A stretch of DNA of 64,000 nucleotides from Flavobacteriales bacterium. Lineage in GTDB: Bacteria; Bacteroidota; Bacteroidia; Flavobacteriales_D; Crocinitomicaceae. Numbering within the stretch: the stretch's first letter is position 1; every line of letters begins with the position of its first letter. The DNA is taken from positions 62,001 to 126,000 of the forward strand of contig CANGJM010000004.1 in the NCBI GenBank assembly GCA_947454525.1. The letters are read 5' to 3'. This document shows, in pieces, positions 53,287-63,279 of this stretch. A program made the translations under genes and the position numbers. The notes under the pieces are model-generated. The model was not told the DNA's origin, searched no databases, and was given only the letters and a program-made list of their open reading frames with translations.

Positions 53287-54354
53287 ATGAAAAAAATCAG
53301 AAAAATCTTAATTCCTTCCATTATCACGATTCTTTTAGTTGCAATTGTGGCGTGGAAATTATCCAGCAATAAAAAAGTAATGGAGGAAAAAGCAGCCATC
53401 GCGGAAACAAAGACAGTGGTATTTCCAGTAACGGTTGTGCATTCCAAAGCACAATTGTTGAATCAATTGATTGAGGTGAATGGAGTATTTAATCCAAACC
53501 ATTCCTTGAATTTCTTATCGGAGCTTTCGGGACGCATTGTTCAAGTTTCCATCCGCGAAGGACAAATGGTTTCAAAGGGACAGCAACTTGCTAAAATTGA
53601 TGATGAGCAATTGTTGATTGACATCGAACTAGCTACTGCTACCTTAGACAAGGCAAAATCGGACCTCAATAAGTACGAAGGAATGTTGGCAGGAAATGCG
53701 GCAACGAAACAACAAATTGAGGACTTTAAAATACAAGTGAAAAGTGCCGAAGCGCGTCTTGCAACCTTGAAACGTCAATTAAGAGCTACCAAAATTGTTT
53801 CTCCGATTTCTGGTGTTGTCAATAAATTGTCCTTAGAAGTGGGGTCTTTTGTTTCACCTGGAGCAAGTATCGCTGAAATCTTAGATATTTCCAGTTTAAA
53901 AATGAAAGCGTCTTTATTGGATCGTGATGTCGTTCGATTTAAAGTTGGACAAAGCATTCGTGTGAAACCGGACTTATATCCAACATCTCCACGTAATGGA
54001 AAAATTACTTACATCGCATCGAAAGCGGATGCTTCTCGAAATTACGGAGTGGAAATTGAATTAGCGAATAGTGCAAAAGAACCGCTGAAAGCAGGAATGA
54101 CAGGGGTTGTTTCTTTTGAAATGTCGGAAGAGCGTCAAGCGAATATGTTGCCAATTCAATGCATCGTTGGTGGTTTACAAGATCCGCAAGTGTATGTTGT
54201 TGTGAACAATGTTGCGGTAAAACGAAGCATTCAAACGGGATACATTCAAGGAGATTACGTGGAAGTATTAGGTGGATTATCGGTGCAAGATCAGGTTGTT
54301 CGAACCGGACAACTGAACATTGCAGATGGATCAAAAGTTGAAATCATTAAATAA
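53287..54354 (+). CDS. RND efflux periplasmic adaptor (HlyD/AcrA family)
   Basis: About 355 residues from the ATG at 53287; a GTG at 53278 overlapping the tolC stop is possible. N-terminal membrane anchor (ILIPSIITILLVAIVAWKL), lipoyl-like half motifs SGRIVQVSIREGQMVSKGQQLAKID and TKIVSPISGVVNKLSLEVGSFVSPG flanking a helical hairpin (about 125-170), then a beta-barrel and membrane-proximal domain. Bridges the RND pump to the TolC channel. Confidence 0.93.
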   Translation: MKKIRKILIPSIITILLVAIVAWKLSSNKKVMEEKAAIAETKTVVFPVTVVHSKAQLLNQLIEVNGVFNPNHSLNFLSELSGRIVQVSIREGQMVSKGQQLAKIDDEQLLIDIELATATLDKAKSDLNKYEGMLAGNAATKQQIEDFKIQVKSAEARLATLKRQLRATKIVSPISGVVNKLSLEVGSFVSPGASIAEILDISSLKMKASLLDRDVVRFKVGQSIRVKPDLYPTSPRNGKITYIASKADASRNYGVEIELANSAKEPLKAGMTGVVSFEMSEERQANMLPIQCIVGGLQDPQVYVVVNNVAVKRSIQTGYIQGDYVEVLGGLSVQDQVVRTGQLNIADGSKVEIIK

Positions 54355-54362
54355 GAAAGTCC

Positions 54363-57300
54363 ATGTCAATTACGGAATTAGCGATAAAAAGACCATCCCT
54401 CATTGTGGTGATCTTCTCAGTGCTTGCATTTCTGGGGATTCTCAGTTATTCGAAACTGAATTACGAATTAATGCCAAAATTCTCGATTCCTGTGGTGAGC
54501 GTGACCACGGTTTATCCTGGTGCGTCGCCTACGGAAGTGGAGAATTCGGTGACCAAAGTTTTGGAGGACGCTTTGTCCAATTTAGAGAACTTGGATGAGA
54601 TTAAATCGACATCGATGGAAGGAGTTTCCTCGGTTGTTTTGATGTTGAAACCAGATTCCGATGCGAATCAAGCGATTCAAGATGCACAGCGCAAAGTGAA
54701 TGCGATTCTCTCTAGACTTCCGGACGATGTGCAATCGCCTTCCTTGGGAAAATTCTCTTTCGATGAAGCGCCAATCATGCGCCTTGGTGTCACAGCGAAA
54801 ATGCCGCCAAGCGAATTGTATTCTTTGGTGAAGGATGAAGTCAAACCATTGCTTGGACGTGTGAAAGGTGCGGCACAAATCTCCATTGTCGGTGGAGAAG
54901 AACGCATGATCAACATCAACATCAACCGTCGTCAAGCGGAATTGTATAACCTTTCGATCTTGCAAATCAGCCAAGCGGTGAAGAATGCCAATTTGGAGTT
55001 CCCAACGGGGAAATTGACCAATGACAACACGCAAACGGTCATCAAGTTAAAAGGTAAGTATCAATCCTTGGACGATATTCGAAACTTGCCTGTTGGCATT
55101 GATAAAACCACAGGTTCTAAAATTCGCTTGTTTGAAGTCGCGACCATTCTAGATGGAACAAAAGAGATCAAAACGTTCAGCCGCATTAATGGTAGAAACT
55201 CGATCGGACTTTTAATCATCAAGCAAAACGATGCGAATGCAGTTGAATTAAGTAAACTCGTGAAAAAGGAAATCCTTAACCTCGAAACGACCTACAAAGG
55301 GAAAAACTTAACTTTTGACATTGCTTCGGATTCATCAGATTTTACATTAGCAGCTGCGAGTGCGGTGATGTATGACCTTGGATTAGCGATTTTCATCGTG
55401 GCACTTTGTATGTTGTTATTCTTACACAGTATCCGAAATGCCTTAATCGTTATGATTGCTATTCCCGCTTCCTTGATTTCAGTATTCGTAGCGATGTTCT
55501 TGTTGGGCTATTCCTTGAACTTGATGACTTTGTTAGCGATTTCCTTGGTGGTCGGAATTCTTGTGGATGACTCGATTGTGGTCCTAGAAAACATTTACCG
55601 ACACCTCGAACTCGGACAAGATCGCGTTACAGCATCCATTAAAGGACGAAAAGAGATTGGATTTACCGCCTTAGGGATTACCTTGGTAGACGTCGTTGTA
55701 TTCTTGCCTTTGACGCTGGTTGGTGGAATTATTTCCAATTTATTGTCCCAATTTTCGGTGGTGATTGTTTTGTCCACCTTGATGAGTTTGTTCGTTTCCT
55801 TCACCTTGACGCCACTTTTAGCATCGCGCATGGCACGAAAAGAAGAACTGACGAATAAAACCTTATTTGGACGTTTCATCTTGCTCTTTGAGCGATTCAT
55901 TACGAATGTCACAGATACTTACGGACAGGTTTTAGCCTATGCACTTGGTAAAAAACGCTATGTGATCATCGGAACAATCATCGTTGTCATTTCTTCCTTC
56001 ATGTTGGTTGGGAAAGGATACATCGGAACAGAGTTCGTGAGTCAAGGGGATACGAGTGAGTTTATTGTCAACCTGGAATTAGCTCAAAATGCGACATTGG
56101 CTCAAACAAATGACGCCGTACAAAAAGCAGAAGAACATTTGTTTAAAAACGCCGATGTGAAAAATGTCTTTTCAAGTATTGGAACAGCATCGAATGCGAT
56201 TGGAGGAAGTAATTCTACCAATAACAAAGCGGAGATCAATGTCAAACTTGTTCCGCGCGAGCAACGCGAAGTGGAATCGAGCATTTATGCGCAGTACATG
56301 AAATTGGAATTAGAGAAAATCCTTCCTGGTGTCAAAGTGAGTTCCGCGGCAGTAAGTATTACAGGTGGCGCGAATCAAGCCCCTGTTCAGATGGCGGTGA
56401 CCGGAAATGATTTGAATCAAAATTTCAAAATTTCGAATGAATTGATTGATCATTTAAAATCCATCAAAGGAACGGCCGAGGTGAAAATGTCTATTGAATC
56501 GGGGAATCCAGAGGTCAGTGTGGACATCAACCGCGAGAAAATGGCAGAACTTGGATTAAGTATGGATGTCATTGGAATGACGATGCAAGCAGCGTTCTCT
56601 GGAAATAGCAAAGCTTCGTATACTGACCAAGGAAAAGATTACGACATCAACGTGATGTACGACAATTTCGACCGTCGAAACGAAGGAGATTTAGCGAGTT
56701 TGATTTTTATCAATAACCGCGGTGAGAACATTCGTTTGGAGCAGTTTGCGAACATCGGGAGATCGACCGGTTCGACCAAATTGGAACGAAAAAACCGTGT
56801 TCCATCGATTACGATTTCCTCGCAGGTTCTCGGTGTTTCGAGTGGAACAGTTACAGGCGAAATGACCAAATTCATCAAAAAGAAAAACTATCCTAGTTCG
56901 GTGGTGGTGAGTTTTGAAGGAAACTCGAAAAACATGGGTGAGGCCTTTGCGAACTTAGGATTTGCTTTGATTGCATCGATCTTGTTCGTTTACTTGATTA
57001 TGGTTGCGTTATACGATTCATACGTTTATCCATTCGTTGTCTTGTTCTCGATTCCTGTGGCCGTCGTTGGTGCACTTTTAGCATTAGCATTATCTATGCA
57101 GCCACTCAGTATTTTCTCGATGTTGGGGATGATCATGTTAATTGGACTCGTTGCGAAGAATGCCATATTAATTGTCGATTTCGCGAATCAATTGAAAGCG
57201 GAGGGAAGAAACACGGTAGAAGCATTGATTGCATCTGGAAAAACGCGTTTGCGTCCGATCTTGATGACCACACTTTCCATGATCACAGGTATGATGCCGA

Positions 57301-57533
57301 TTGCCTTGGCACATGGTCCGGGTGCGGAGTGGAAAAGTGGACTTGCTTGGGTACTGATTGGTGGATTAACCAGTTCAATGATTTTAACTTTGGTAGTTGT
57401 TCCAGCCGTTTACATGATTTTCGATGTGTTCAAAAAGGACATCAAAAACAAGGAAGGCAAGGCGCAACTGAAAATCATTCGCAAAGAAGGATTGGATGTC
57501 GCAGCGATGCTCAAAGAACACAGCGCACATTAA
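54363..57533 (+). CDS. RND-family efflux permease (HAE1 type)
   Basis: 1056 residues, twelve membrane helices and two large periplasmic loops: PSLIVVIFSVLAFLGILSYSKLNYELMPKFSIPVVSVTTVYPGASPTEVENSVTKVLE at the N-terminus is the family signature, and ISLVVGILVDDSIVVLENIYRHLE in helix 4 carries the proton-relay aspartates. A trimeric inner-membrane proton antiporter that exports drugs or other amphiphiles; substrate not predictable. Last gene of the regulated operon. A converging GH29 gene ends seven bases downstream. Confidence 0.94.
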   Translation: MSITELAIKRPSLIVVIFSVLAFLGILSYSKLNYELMPKFSIPVVSVTTVYPGASPTEVENSVTKVLEDALSNLENLDEIKSTSMEGVSSVVLMLKPDSDANQAIQDAQRKVNAILSRLPDDVQSPSLGKFSFDEAPIMRLGVTAKMPPSELYSLVKDEVKPLLGRVKGAAQISIVGGEERMINININRRQAELYNLSILQISQAVKNANLEFPTGKLTNDNTQTVIKLKGKYQSLDDIRNLPVGIDKTTGSKIRLFEVATILDGTKEIKTFSRINGRNSIGLLIIKQNDANAVELSKLVKKEILNLETTYKGKNLTFDIASDSSDFTLAAASAVMYDLGLAIFIVALCMLLFLHSIRNALIVMIAIPASLISVFVAMFLLGYSLNLMTLLAISLVVGILVDDSIVVLENIYRHLELGQDRVTASIKGRKEIGFTALGITLVDVVVFLPLTLVGGIISNLLSQFSVVIVLSTLMSLFVSFTLTPLLASRMARKEELTNKTLFGRFILLFERFITNVTDTYGQVLAYALGKKRYVIIGTIIVVISSFMLVGKGYIGTEFVSQGDTSEFIVNLELAQNATLAQTNDAVQKAEEHLFKNADVKNVFSSIGTASNAIGGSNSTNNKAEINVKLVPREQREVESSIYAQYMKLELEKILPGVKVSSAAVSITGGANQAPVQMAVTGNDLNQNFKISNELIDHLKSIKGTAEVKMSIESGNPEVSVDINREKMAELGLSMDVIGMTMQAAFSGNSKASYTDQGKDYDINVMYDNFDRRNEGDLASLIFINNRGENIRLEQFANIGRSTGSTKLERKNRVPSITISSQVLGVSSGTVTGEMTKFIKKKNYPSSVVVSFEGNSKNMGEAFANLGFALIASILFVYLIMVALYDSYVYPFVVLFSIPVAVVGALLALALSMQPLSIFSMLGMIMLIGLVAKNAILIVDFANQLKAEGRNTVEALIASGKTRLRPILMTTLSMITGMMPIALAHGPGAEWKSGLAWVLIGGLTSSMILTLVVVPAVYMIFDVFKKDIKNKEGKAQLKIIRKEGLDVAAMLKEHSAH

Positions 57534-57540
57534 TCCAAGA

Positions 57541-58947
57541 TTACTTGGCTATTTTCCAAACTTGAGGAAGTCCCTTGCGATCGTATACTAATACGTTGGC
57601 AGCGGACTTTTTCAATTTATAGTGAGTCGTAGAACCCAAAGTCGTGAGTTCTTTTTTTCCACTGATGTTCAATTGATTTGCAGGAAATTCAACAAACATG
57701 ACTTCGAAATCAATAGGAATAAAAATCGTAAATAGTTCTTTTTGATCATTCTCTGTGAAAACCCAGGTTCCTTGATCCGTTTTTACTTCATACGGAGCAA
57801 CGGGATACGTTCCGTAAATCGCAGGACCATTAATCTTCATCCATTCACCGATTTCCTCCAAGCGTTGATAGGCTATCGGATCCCATTCTCCTTGTGCGTT
57901 TGGGGCAATATTCAGCAAGTAATTTCCGCCTCGTGAAACGATCAAGCATAAGTTCTCCAAGATTTTCGCGGTGGACTTGTATTGGTCGTTGGGAACGTAA
58001 CTCCAACTGTTGGCCATGGTCATGCAGGATTCCCAAGGATAGGGAAGGGGTTTTGCTGGAATTTGTTGTTCCGGTGTGAGGTAATTCTGATTTGGACCTT
58101 CCACAGCGCGATCGACCACAATTAATCCCGGTTGTAATTTGCGAGCTTCCATGACCAAGGAATCCATTTTGATGTCCTGATTTACAGGTTTGTATCCCCA
58201 GCGTGGCGAAGTTTCGGTCATAGGTTGAACCCAGCCTCCATCGAGCCAAAGCAAATCTATTTTACCGTAATCACGCATTAACTCCATGATTTGATTGTGG
58301 GTAAATTGCACAAACGCGTCCCATTTTTTTGGTTTCTTGGTGATGTCGTAGTTTGGATTTCTGTCGTACGGTGGAAATGTGGGATCCCAGTAGTCGTCGT
58401 TGTTCCAATCTGGTTTACTGAAATAAGCGCCGGTCCAAAGTCCTTCCTTGCGAAAGGCATCGAATACTTTTAAGGCAATGTTGGCATTTGGATTTGTGGA
58501 ATAGGGACATTTTTCATTTGCGACTGTGTAATCCGTAAATTGTGAGTCGAACATACAGAATCCATCGTGGTGTTTTGTGGTGAAAACCATGTACTTCATT
58601 CCAGCATTTTTCGCTGCTTTTGCCCATTTTTCTGGTTGAAATTGAACGGGATTAAAGGTCGTTTGCAAGTTTTCGTAGTTTTTTACGTAGCCGAAGTAAT
58701 CGTTTTTGTACGGTCCACGTCGAATGCACCAGTCTTCATCCTCCGGACAAATGCTCCAACTTTCAACAACACCCAATTGCGAATACGTTCCCCAATGCAT
58801 CAGTAATCCAAATTTGAAGTCCTGCCAGGTTTCTAATTTTTCTTGCACCAATGGGTCACTGGGTGGAAAATAGCTTTGTTCGTGTTCCTGGGCAAGTAAA
58901 TTTGTTCCAAAAATGAGGCTAATGATAAAGGTGAAGTGTTTTTGCAT
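57541..58947 (-). CDS. Alpha-L-fucosidase, GH29
   Basis: 468 residues, signal peptide (NLLAQE) and a GH29 (beta/alpha)8 barrel: KFGLLMHWGTYSQLG, TTKHHDGF (124-130), and the retaining nucleophile Asp236 in LLWLDGGW. A small beta-sandwich follows (about 370-468). Cleaves terminal alpha-L-fucose from glycans; linkage not predictable. Exported by signal peptide to the periplasm. The DUF4838 gene ends three bases before its start on the same strand, so they form an operon. Confidence 0.93.
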   Translation of the reverse strand: MQKHFTFIISLIFGTNLLAQEHEQSYFPPSDPLVQEKLETWQDFKFGLLMHWGTYSQLGVVESWSICPEDEDWCIRRGPYKNDYFGYVKNYENLQTTFNPVQFQPEKWAKAAKNAGMKYMVFTTKHHDGFCMFDSQFTDYTVANEKCPYSTNPNANIALKVFDAFRKEGLWTGAYFSKPDWNNDDYWDPTFPPYDRNPNYDITKKPKKWDAFVQFTHNQIMELMRDYGKIDLLWLDGGWVQPMTETSPRWGYKPVNQDIKMDSLVMEARKLQPGLIVVDRAVEGPNQNYLTPEQQIPAKPLPYPWESCMTMANSWSYVPNDQYKSTAKILENLCLIVSRGGNYLLNIAPNAQGEWDPIAYQRLEEIGEWMKINGPAIYGTYPVAPYEVKTDQGTWVFTENDQKELFTIFIPIDFEVMFVEFPANQLNISGKKELTTLGSTTHYKLKKSAANVLVYDRKGLPQVWKIAK

Positions 58948-58949
58948 AC

Positions 58950-61151
58950 TTAATGAATTTCAATTTCGTCGATGAATAACCAAGCGTTTCCGTCCACGCC
59001 GCGCCATTTCGGTAAAGGACCAAGGTTGTTGACTTCAATAAATAGATAACGTCCGGCCATTTTTTGATCCAGACTTAATTTCAAGGTGTAGATTCCTGGG
59101 TTCATTTGATTTCCAGCGTTTGGATTGATTAGGATGCCCGTCTGGGATGCTTGTTCTGAAAGTACTTCTGTTTCCGTTTGACCAATGCGCACATGGAAGG
59201 ATTTCGGTCCGACAATCCATGCGGAACTGTTTTCCAAGAAGTTCAATTGAACGGTTGAAATGGAATCCAGTTTTCCTAGGTCGATAATGAACGTTGCATT
59301 TCGTCCTTGCCATCCTTGCCAGTTGTATTGGTAATCCGTCGTTCCTTTGATCCCATTCAATAAGGGTTGATTGCGGTAGAAATCTATTGTGTCAATTGTA
59401 CTCCCATCAGGTTTCTTTGCTCCATCTTGGTATGAATTGTTTGGAATGGTAAGGTATTTCATGGCTGTGTTGGAGCCAAGATGCTTCACCTTTCCGTGTT
59501 TCCAATAGTCACGTGTAATTTGCTCATATTCTTTTGGACTCAACTTGATTTCGTGTAGCAATTTCGGACCGTTTTTAAGCGCGAGGCGGATGAAGTCCGT
59601 CATCATTTGATCATACGGATTATCTGTTGAGTAAAAGCACCAATCCTTTTCCGCATCGGGTGATTTAGAGATTTCCAATGAAGCATAACGCATGCTTTGT
59701 TGCGCCATTTCAATGCGTTCGATTTGTTTAGCCGTGAGTCCTTCCGTATTTTTCGCCTTCTCAAACATGGCATGATACCAACGTAAATTTGTTGGAGATA
59801 AATACCCTTTGATGTGTGTCACAGGAGGTTCATACAAGGTCAGTGATTTACCGCTTTTTTGTAATTCACTTACTTCTTGATCTAAAATTTCCTTGATGAT
59901 GGGTCCTGCAGCGCCGTAATAATTCGATAGAAACAATTGCGTTAAGCTATCCGCATCGAGAGTTGGGTCCCACATCCACTTTGAAAGTAAAAAACAACGC
60001 AATTCTTGCATCTCGGAGGAAGCGTTATTGTAGCCTTGTTCGAAAAGCATATTGACACCATATTTTTTAAAAAGTTTGATGTTTTCTTGAAGTGTCGGCC
60101 AATTTGGAAAGGGCATGACCATGTGTGAGAAGTTGATGACGTAATCCCAGATCAATATATTTTGACTGATTTTCGACCAATCTGCTAAATCTTTTTCGAA
60201 GCCTGATCCTGATAGAGATTTTGCACGGTTTTCCTCGATGGTACACAGCATGATATTTACATTCGGTAGGGGTTTGGTAATTTTTGGTGCTGTGCGTGAA
60301 TATTGATAGGCTAGGGTGGAAATCACTTTGTCCGGAAAGAGTTTTGCAATTTCGTTCACAAAGCGAATGATGGATCCTGCATGCGAACCTTCTTCTTCGT
60401 CGATGTGTGCACATTTATCGCATTCACAGTAGTTGTAATTGTCCATTTGACTCACGCTCCAGTATTTTTCATTTGGACGTTTATTAACTTCTAATTGAAG
60501 GGCATTACTCACATGAGAAAGAACTACAGGGTTGCTCAAACAAAGTTGGTCCTTCATGCGCACACCATTTCGGAGCGCATAATACTCTGGATGTGATTCA
60601 AAATATGTTTCCGGCGGCAATAAACGATGTAAGGTATGCACCCAAAGTCCCCAACCGGGATGGCGCTCAAAGTTTCCGGAACCTTGTCCATCGGTTAAGA
60701 AAAACGATGCTGCATAACCTGATCGTCTCGCTTCACCGTAAAATACTTCTCGGTATTCGAACGCTGGAACTTGCTCGTAGATGGTGTAGGGCAATGGTTT
60801 AATGCGTGTTGCCTTTGGGATAAACGTTTCCTCGGCACTTATAAATCGAATGCCAAACGAATGCTCCAAGGTGTAATAAATCGCATGTTCGATGGCTTGT
60901 TCTGTTGCTCCGTAAAAAACAATCGATTTTCGATCGGCTATGACACCGAATCCATCTGCTCCCCATTCTTTGGTGCGTTGAAAAAGTTCCGCATTCGGAT
61001 GAGCAAAATGAATTTCGAAGTCTGTTTCTGTTTTGGTAATTTCTCTTAAGTAGAAATTAAATGTACTGTTTAGTTTTGGGTAGAATACCTCCTGGGAAAA
61101 GGAAGAGTAAATTTGAAAACATGCAATAAGATTGAAAAGGAACTTCTTCAT
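58950..61151 (-). CDS. DUF4838 protein, probable glycoside hydrolase
   Basis: 733 residues: signal peptide (YSSFSQE), an N-terminal GH67/GH20-like alpha+beta domain (EIHFAHPNAELFQRTKEW, EQAIEHAIYYTLEHSFGIRF), the DUF4838 barrel (about 200-480) with NYNYCECDKCAHIDEEEGSHAGSIIRFVNEIA and VSQMDNYNYC, and a C-terminal F5/8-type carbohydrate-binding domain (about 600-730; WQGRNATFIIDLGKLDSISTVQLNFLE). The family is widespread in glycan-degrading loci but has no firmly assigned activity that I know of. Flanked by two fucosidases. Confidence 0.88.
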   Translation of the reverse strand: MKKFLFNLIACFQIYSSFSQEVFYPKLNSTFNFYLREITKTETDFEIHFAHPNAELFQRTKEWGADGFGVIADRKSIVFYGATEQAIEHAIYYTLEHSFGIRFISAEETFIPKATRIKPLPYTIYEQVPAFEYREVFYGEARRSGYAASFFLTDGQGSGNFERHPGWGLWVHTLHRLLPPETYFESHPEYYALRNGVRMKDQLCLSNPVVLSHVSNALQLEVNKRPNEKYWSVSQMDNYNYCECDKCAHIDEEEGSHAGSIIRFVNEIAKLFPDKVISTLAYQYSRTAPKITKPLPNVNIMLCTIEENRAKSLSGSGFEKDLADWSKISQNILIWDYVINFSHMVMPFPNWPTLQENIKLFKKYGVNMLFEQGYNNASSEMQELRCFLLSKWMWDPTLDADSLTQLFLSNYYGAAGPIIKEILDQEVSELQKSGKSLTLYEPPVTHIKGYLSPTNLRWYHAMFEKAKNTEGLTAKQIERIEMAQQSMRYASLEISKSPDAEKDWCFYSTDNPYDQMMTDFIRLALKNGPKLLHEIKLSPKEYEQITRDYWKHGKVKHLGSNTAMKYLTIPNNSYQDGAKKPDGSTIDTIDFYRNQPLLNGIKGTTDYQYNWQGWQGRNATFIIDLGKLDSISTVQLNFLENSSAWIVGPKSFHVRIGQTETEVLSEQASQTGILINPNAGNQMNPGIYTLKLSLDQKMAGRYLFIEVNNLGPLPKWRGVDGNAWLFIDEIEIH

Positions 61152-61176
61152 TTTAAGTTAATGTGTTTTAATCGTG

Positions 61177-61476
61177 TTATTGTTGACGAGTGATTTCATT
61201 TGTTTTCTCTGTCCATTCCTTAATACTTAATTTATAACTATTCAAACCCGCTTGACTTTTAATTATGGCATATTCGCCATAATTAAAATCTGAGTTATAT
61301 ACAGTCTCCCAAACCCCAAGGTATTCAATGGTATTTCTATTTCTTAACCAATCTGAAATAAAAAAATCACCATCTTTCGCTTTCAGCATATCCGTGAGCG
61401 AAATAAATTCATTTTCATTTTCGGAAATTATCGTAATTTCCTTTCCTTCCACATTGATTTTTTTGTTTTTTGACAT
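61177..61476 (-). pseudogene. Truncated KilA-N domain protein
   Basis: 99 residues: a charged N-terminus (SKNKKINVEGKEITIIS), then the KilA-N domain up to FISLTDMLKAKDGDFFISDWLRNRNTIEYLGVWETVYN and AGLNSYKLSIKEWTEKTNEI, where it stops after TRQQ. KilA-N proteins of this type normally run to about 260-280 residues and continue with GIISKSGRYGGTYAHKDIAFEF-type sequence. No remainder appears in any frame before the DUF4838 gene. KilA-N proteins are DNA-binding and mostly of phage or mobile origin. It separates two glycoside-hydrolase genes and is more AT-rich than they are. A perfect inverted repeat lies inside. Confidence 0.8.
61257..61288. repeat. Perfect 13-bp inverted repeat inside the KilA-N fragment
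   Basis: TTTTAATTATGGC (61257-61269), six-base loop ATATTC, GCCATAATTAAAA (61276-61288), exact complements over 13 bases. It lies within codons that the full-length family does not conserve as such (the product reads NYGEYAIIKSQ here). Confidence 0.95.
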
Positions 61477-61574
61477 GACGATCTGAATTAGAATGAAGTT
61501 TAAAGCGTTTGAAAATTTAAAACGTCATAAATTAGATTATCGTATGTTTTCATTGTGATTTCCAATTTTTTCGT

Positions 61575-63059
61575 TTAATGAAAACCACCTTTTCCTCTGT
61601 AGAGTTTCAACGGTGTTTTAAGTTGGACTTTGATTACAGAAATTTCAGGATCTAACGCAGAAATAGGCACGTCAAGGTAAAGCGTTCCGGGAACATAGCT
61701 CCAATCGATTTTACCAACAACCTTGTATGGAACAGTTGTTTTCGTTCCAATAACGGTGATGCTCTCTATTTCGGACATCAGTCCTTTCAGCTGGACAGTT
61801 ACTTTTAAATTCGAGGTGGCTACCGGAGTACTTTGAATGTTTCCATACTGTGCTTCTCTGTTAGCTTGATTTGAGGTGTCGATTCCAACTGCTGGAACAA
61901 ATAAGTAAATGGACAACGAATCCTTGGAAAGTGTACTGTTTCCGTGGAAATGTCCTGCGGGTAATCCAGCAAGCGAACCGTAAATCGCTTCTTTGTGCTT
62001 GGAGGTCCAACGTCCCAAAGCTTTTAGTAACTGAACTTGTTCTTCTGGAATGGTTCCATCTGCTTTTGGACCAATGTCTAGCAGTAAATTCCCGCCCATT
62101 CCAAGGCATTCGGTGAAGATTTGCAGGACTTCGTTCACTGTTTTCATGTTGTGGTCACTCGGACGATAGCCCCAATTGTCGTTGCTGGTCAGACACAATT
62201 CCCAGGTATTTCGATCGGGATGCACCACAGGCATGTTCTGTTCGGGCGTATCGTAGTCCCCGTAGGATTTTAAGCGTCCGTTTAGGATGGCGTTTGGATT
62301 ACTCGTATGGATGATTTGGTCAATTTTCGCTGCTTGCCATTCTTCTTCCGAGTGCTCCCAGTCTCCATCGAACCAATATAAGTCGGGTTTGAACTGCTGA
62401 TTGATTTCTTGAATTTGTCCGTGCATGAAGGATAAAAAACGAGACCATCGAACACTGTCGTCCTTTATTTGATAACGGTTGTAGTCTTTGAGGAACGTTG
62501 GATAATCGTCATGTGACCAATCCAACAAGGAGTAATATGCGCCAAAATGCAATCCTTCCTTACGAACGGCTTCGACGAATGGGGTGATTAAATCTCGTTT
62601 CGCAGGCGTTTGATATACAACACTCAAAGGTAATTTCTCTTTCCATAGAAAATCCTTTCCATAGTTTAGTTTGAGTATCGGAAGTGCCTTTTTCAATTCA
62701 GCTTCTGTGCTTCTTGGCGTTTTTAATTTCGTGTCCCAAAGTGCCACGCCATCGTGATGTTGTGTGGTCATAACCGTGTACTGTGCGCCACTTTCCTTGA
62801 TCAACTTCGCCCATTCCTCCGGATGGTAATTTTCCGCTTTAAATCCATTCAGTTGTGACATGTAAGTAGGATAGGGAACACCTTTGTTGTGAAAAGCCCA
62901 ACTTTCTGATGTTCCGTCCACAGCATAAATTCCCCAGTGGATAAAGATCCCCAGTTTTGCGTCAGCGAACCATTGAATGGAATCTGAATTTGTCGTTTTT
63001 TGAGAAAAAGACAAGGTGGTAAAAAGTCCAGTGATTAGAATAAAGAACAAATTTTTCAT
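61575..63059 (-). CDS. Alpha-L-fucosidase, GH29
   Basis: 494 residues with signal peptide (LSFSQK). GH29 barrel: KLGIFIHWGIYAVDG, TTQHHDGVALWD (Gln replacing Lys of TKHHDGF), and nucleophile Asp231 in DLYWFDGDW. Residues about 105-150 form an insertion relative to the paralogue at 57541. A C-terminal beta-sandwich follows. The two GH29 genes are diverged (different loop lengths, different motif residues), so they probably act on different fucosyl linkages. Upstream of the KilA-N fragment on the same strand. Confidence 0.92.
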   Translation of the reverse strand: MKNLFFILITGLFTTLSFSQKTTNSDSIQWFADAKLGIFIHWGIYAVDGTSESWAFHNKGVPYPTYMSQLNGFKAENYHPEEWAKLIKESGAQYTVMTTQHHDGVALWDTKLKTPRSTEAELKKALPILKLNYGKDFLWKEKLPLSVVYQTPAKRDLITPFVEAVRKEGLHFGAYYSLLDWSHDDYPTFLKDYNRYQIKDDSVRWSRFLSFMHGQIQEINQQFKPDLYWFDGDWEHSEEEWQAAKIDQIIHTSNPNAILNGRLKSYGDYDTPEQNMPVVHPDRNTWELCLTSNDNWGYRPSDHNMKTVNEVLQIFTECLGMGGNLLLDIGPKADGTIPEEQVQLLKALGRWTSKHKEAIYGSLAGLPAGHFHGNSTLSKDSLSIYLFVPAVGIDTSNQANREAQYGNIQSTPVATSNLKVTVQLKGLMSEIESITVIGTKTTVPYKVVGKIDWSYVPGTLYLDVPISALDPEISVIKVQLKTPLKLYRGKGGFH

Positions 63060-63187
63060 GACGTGAAGTTACAAATTCTGTCCTGAATCCTCATAACATA
63101 TCTTTTGTGGAACGGTGTTGTAACCTAATCATTTAATCCTTAACAATTTTATCATGTGCTTAGTCGATTTAATTCGGATAGATGAAG

Positions 63188-63195
63188 TACTTTTG
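63188..63195 (+). promoter_or_regulatory. Promoter -7 element TACTTTTG
   Basis: TAnnTTTG match about 84 bases upstream of the next gene's ATG (63280), which would leave an unusually long leader for this genome. The 220-base gap 63060-63279 holds nothing else I can recognise. Confidence 0.35.
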
Positions 63196-63279
63196 TGGTG
63201 AAATTTTTCATTGATCTCCTTGACGTGAACTTCGTGTTAGCACTGAAACCAATGAAGAATTGAAAGTCTATCCTTTTCA

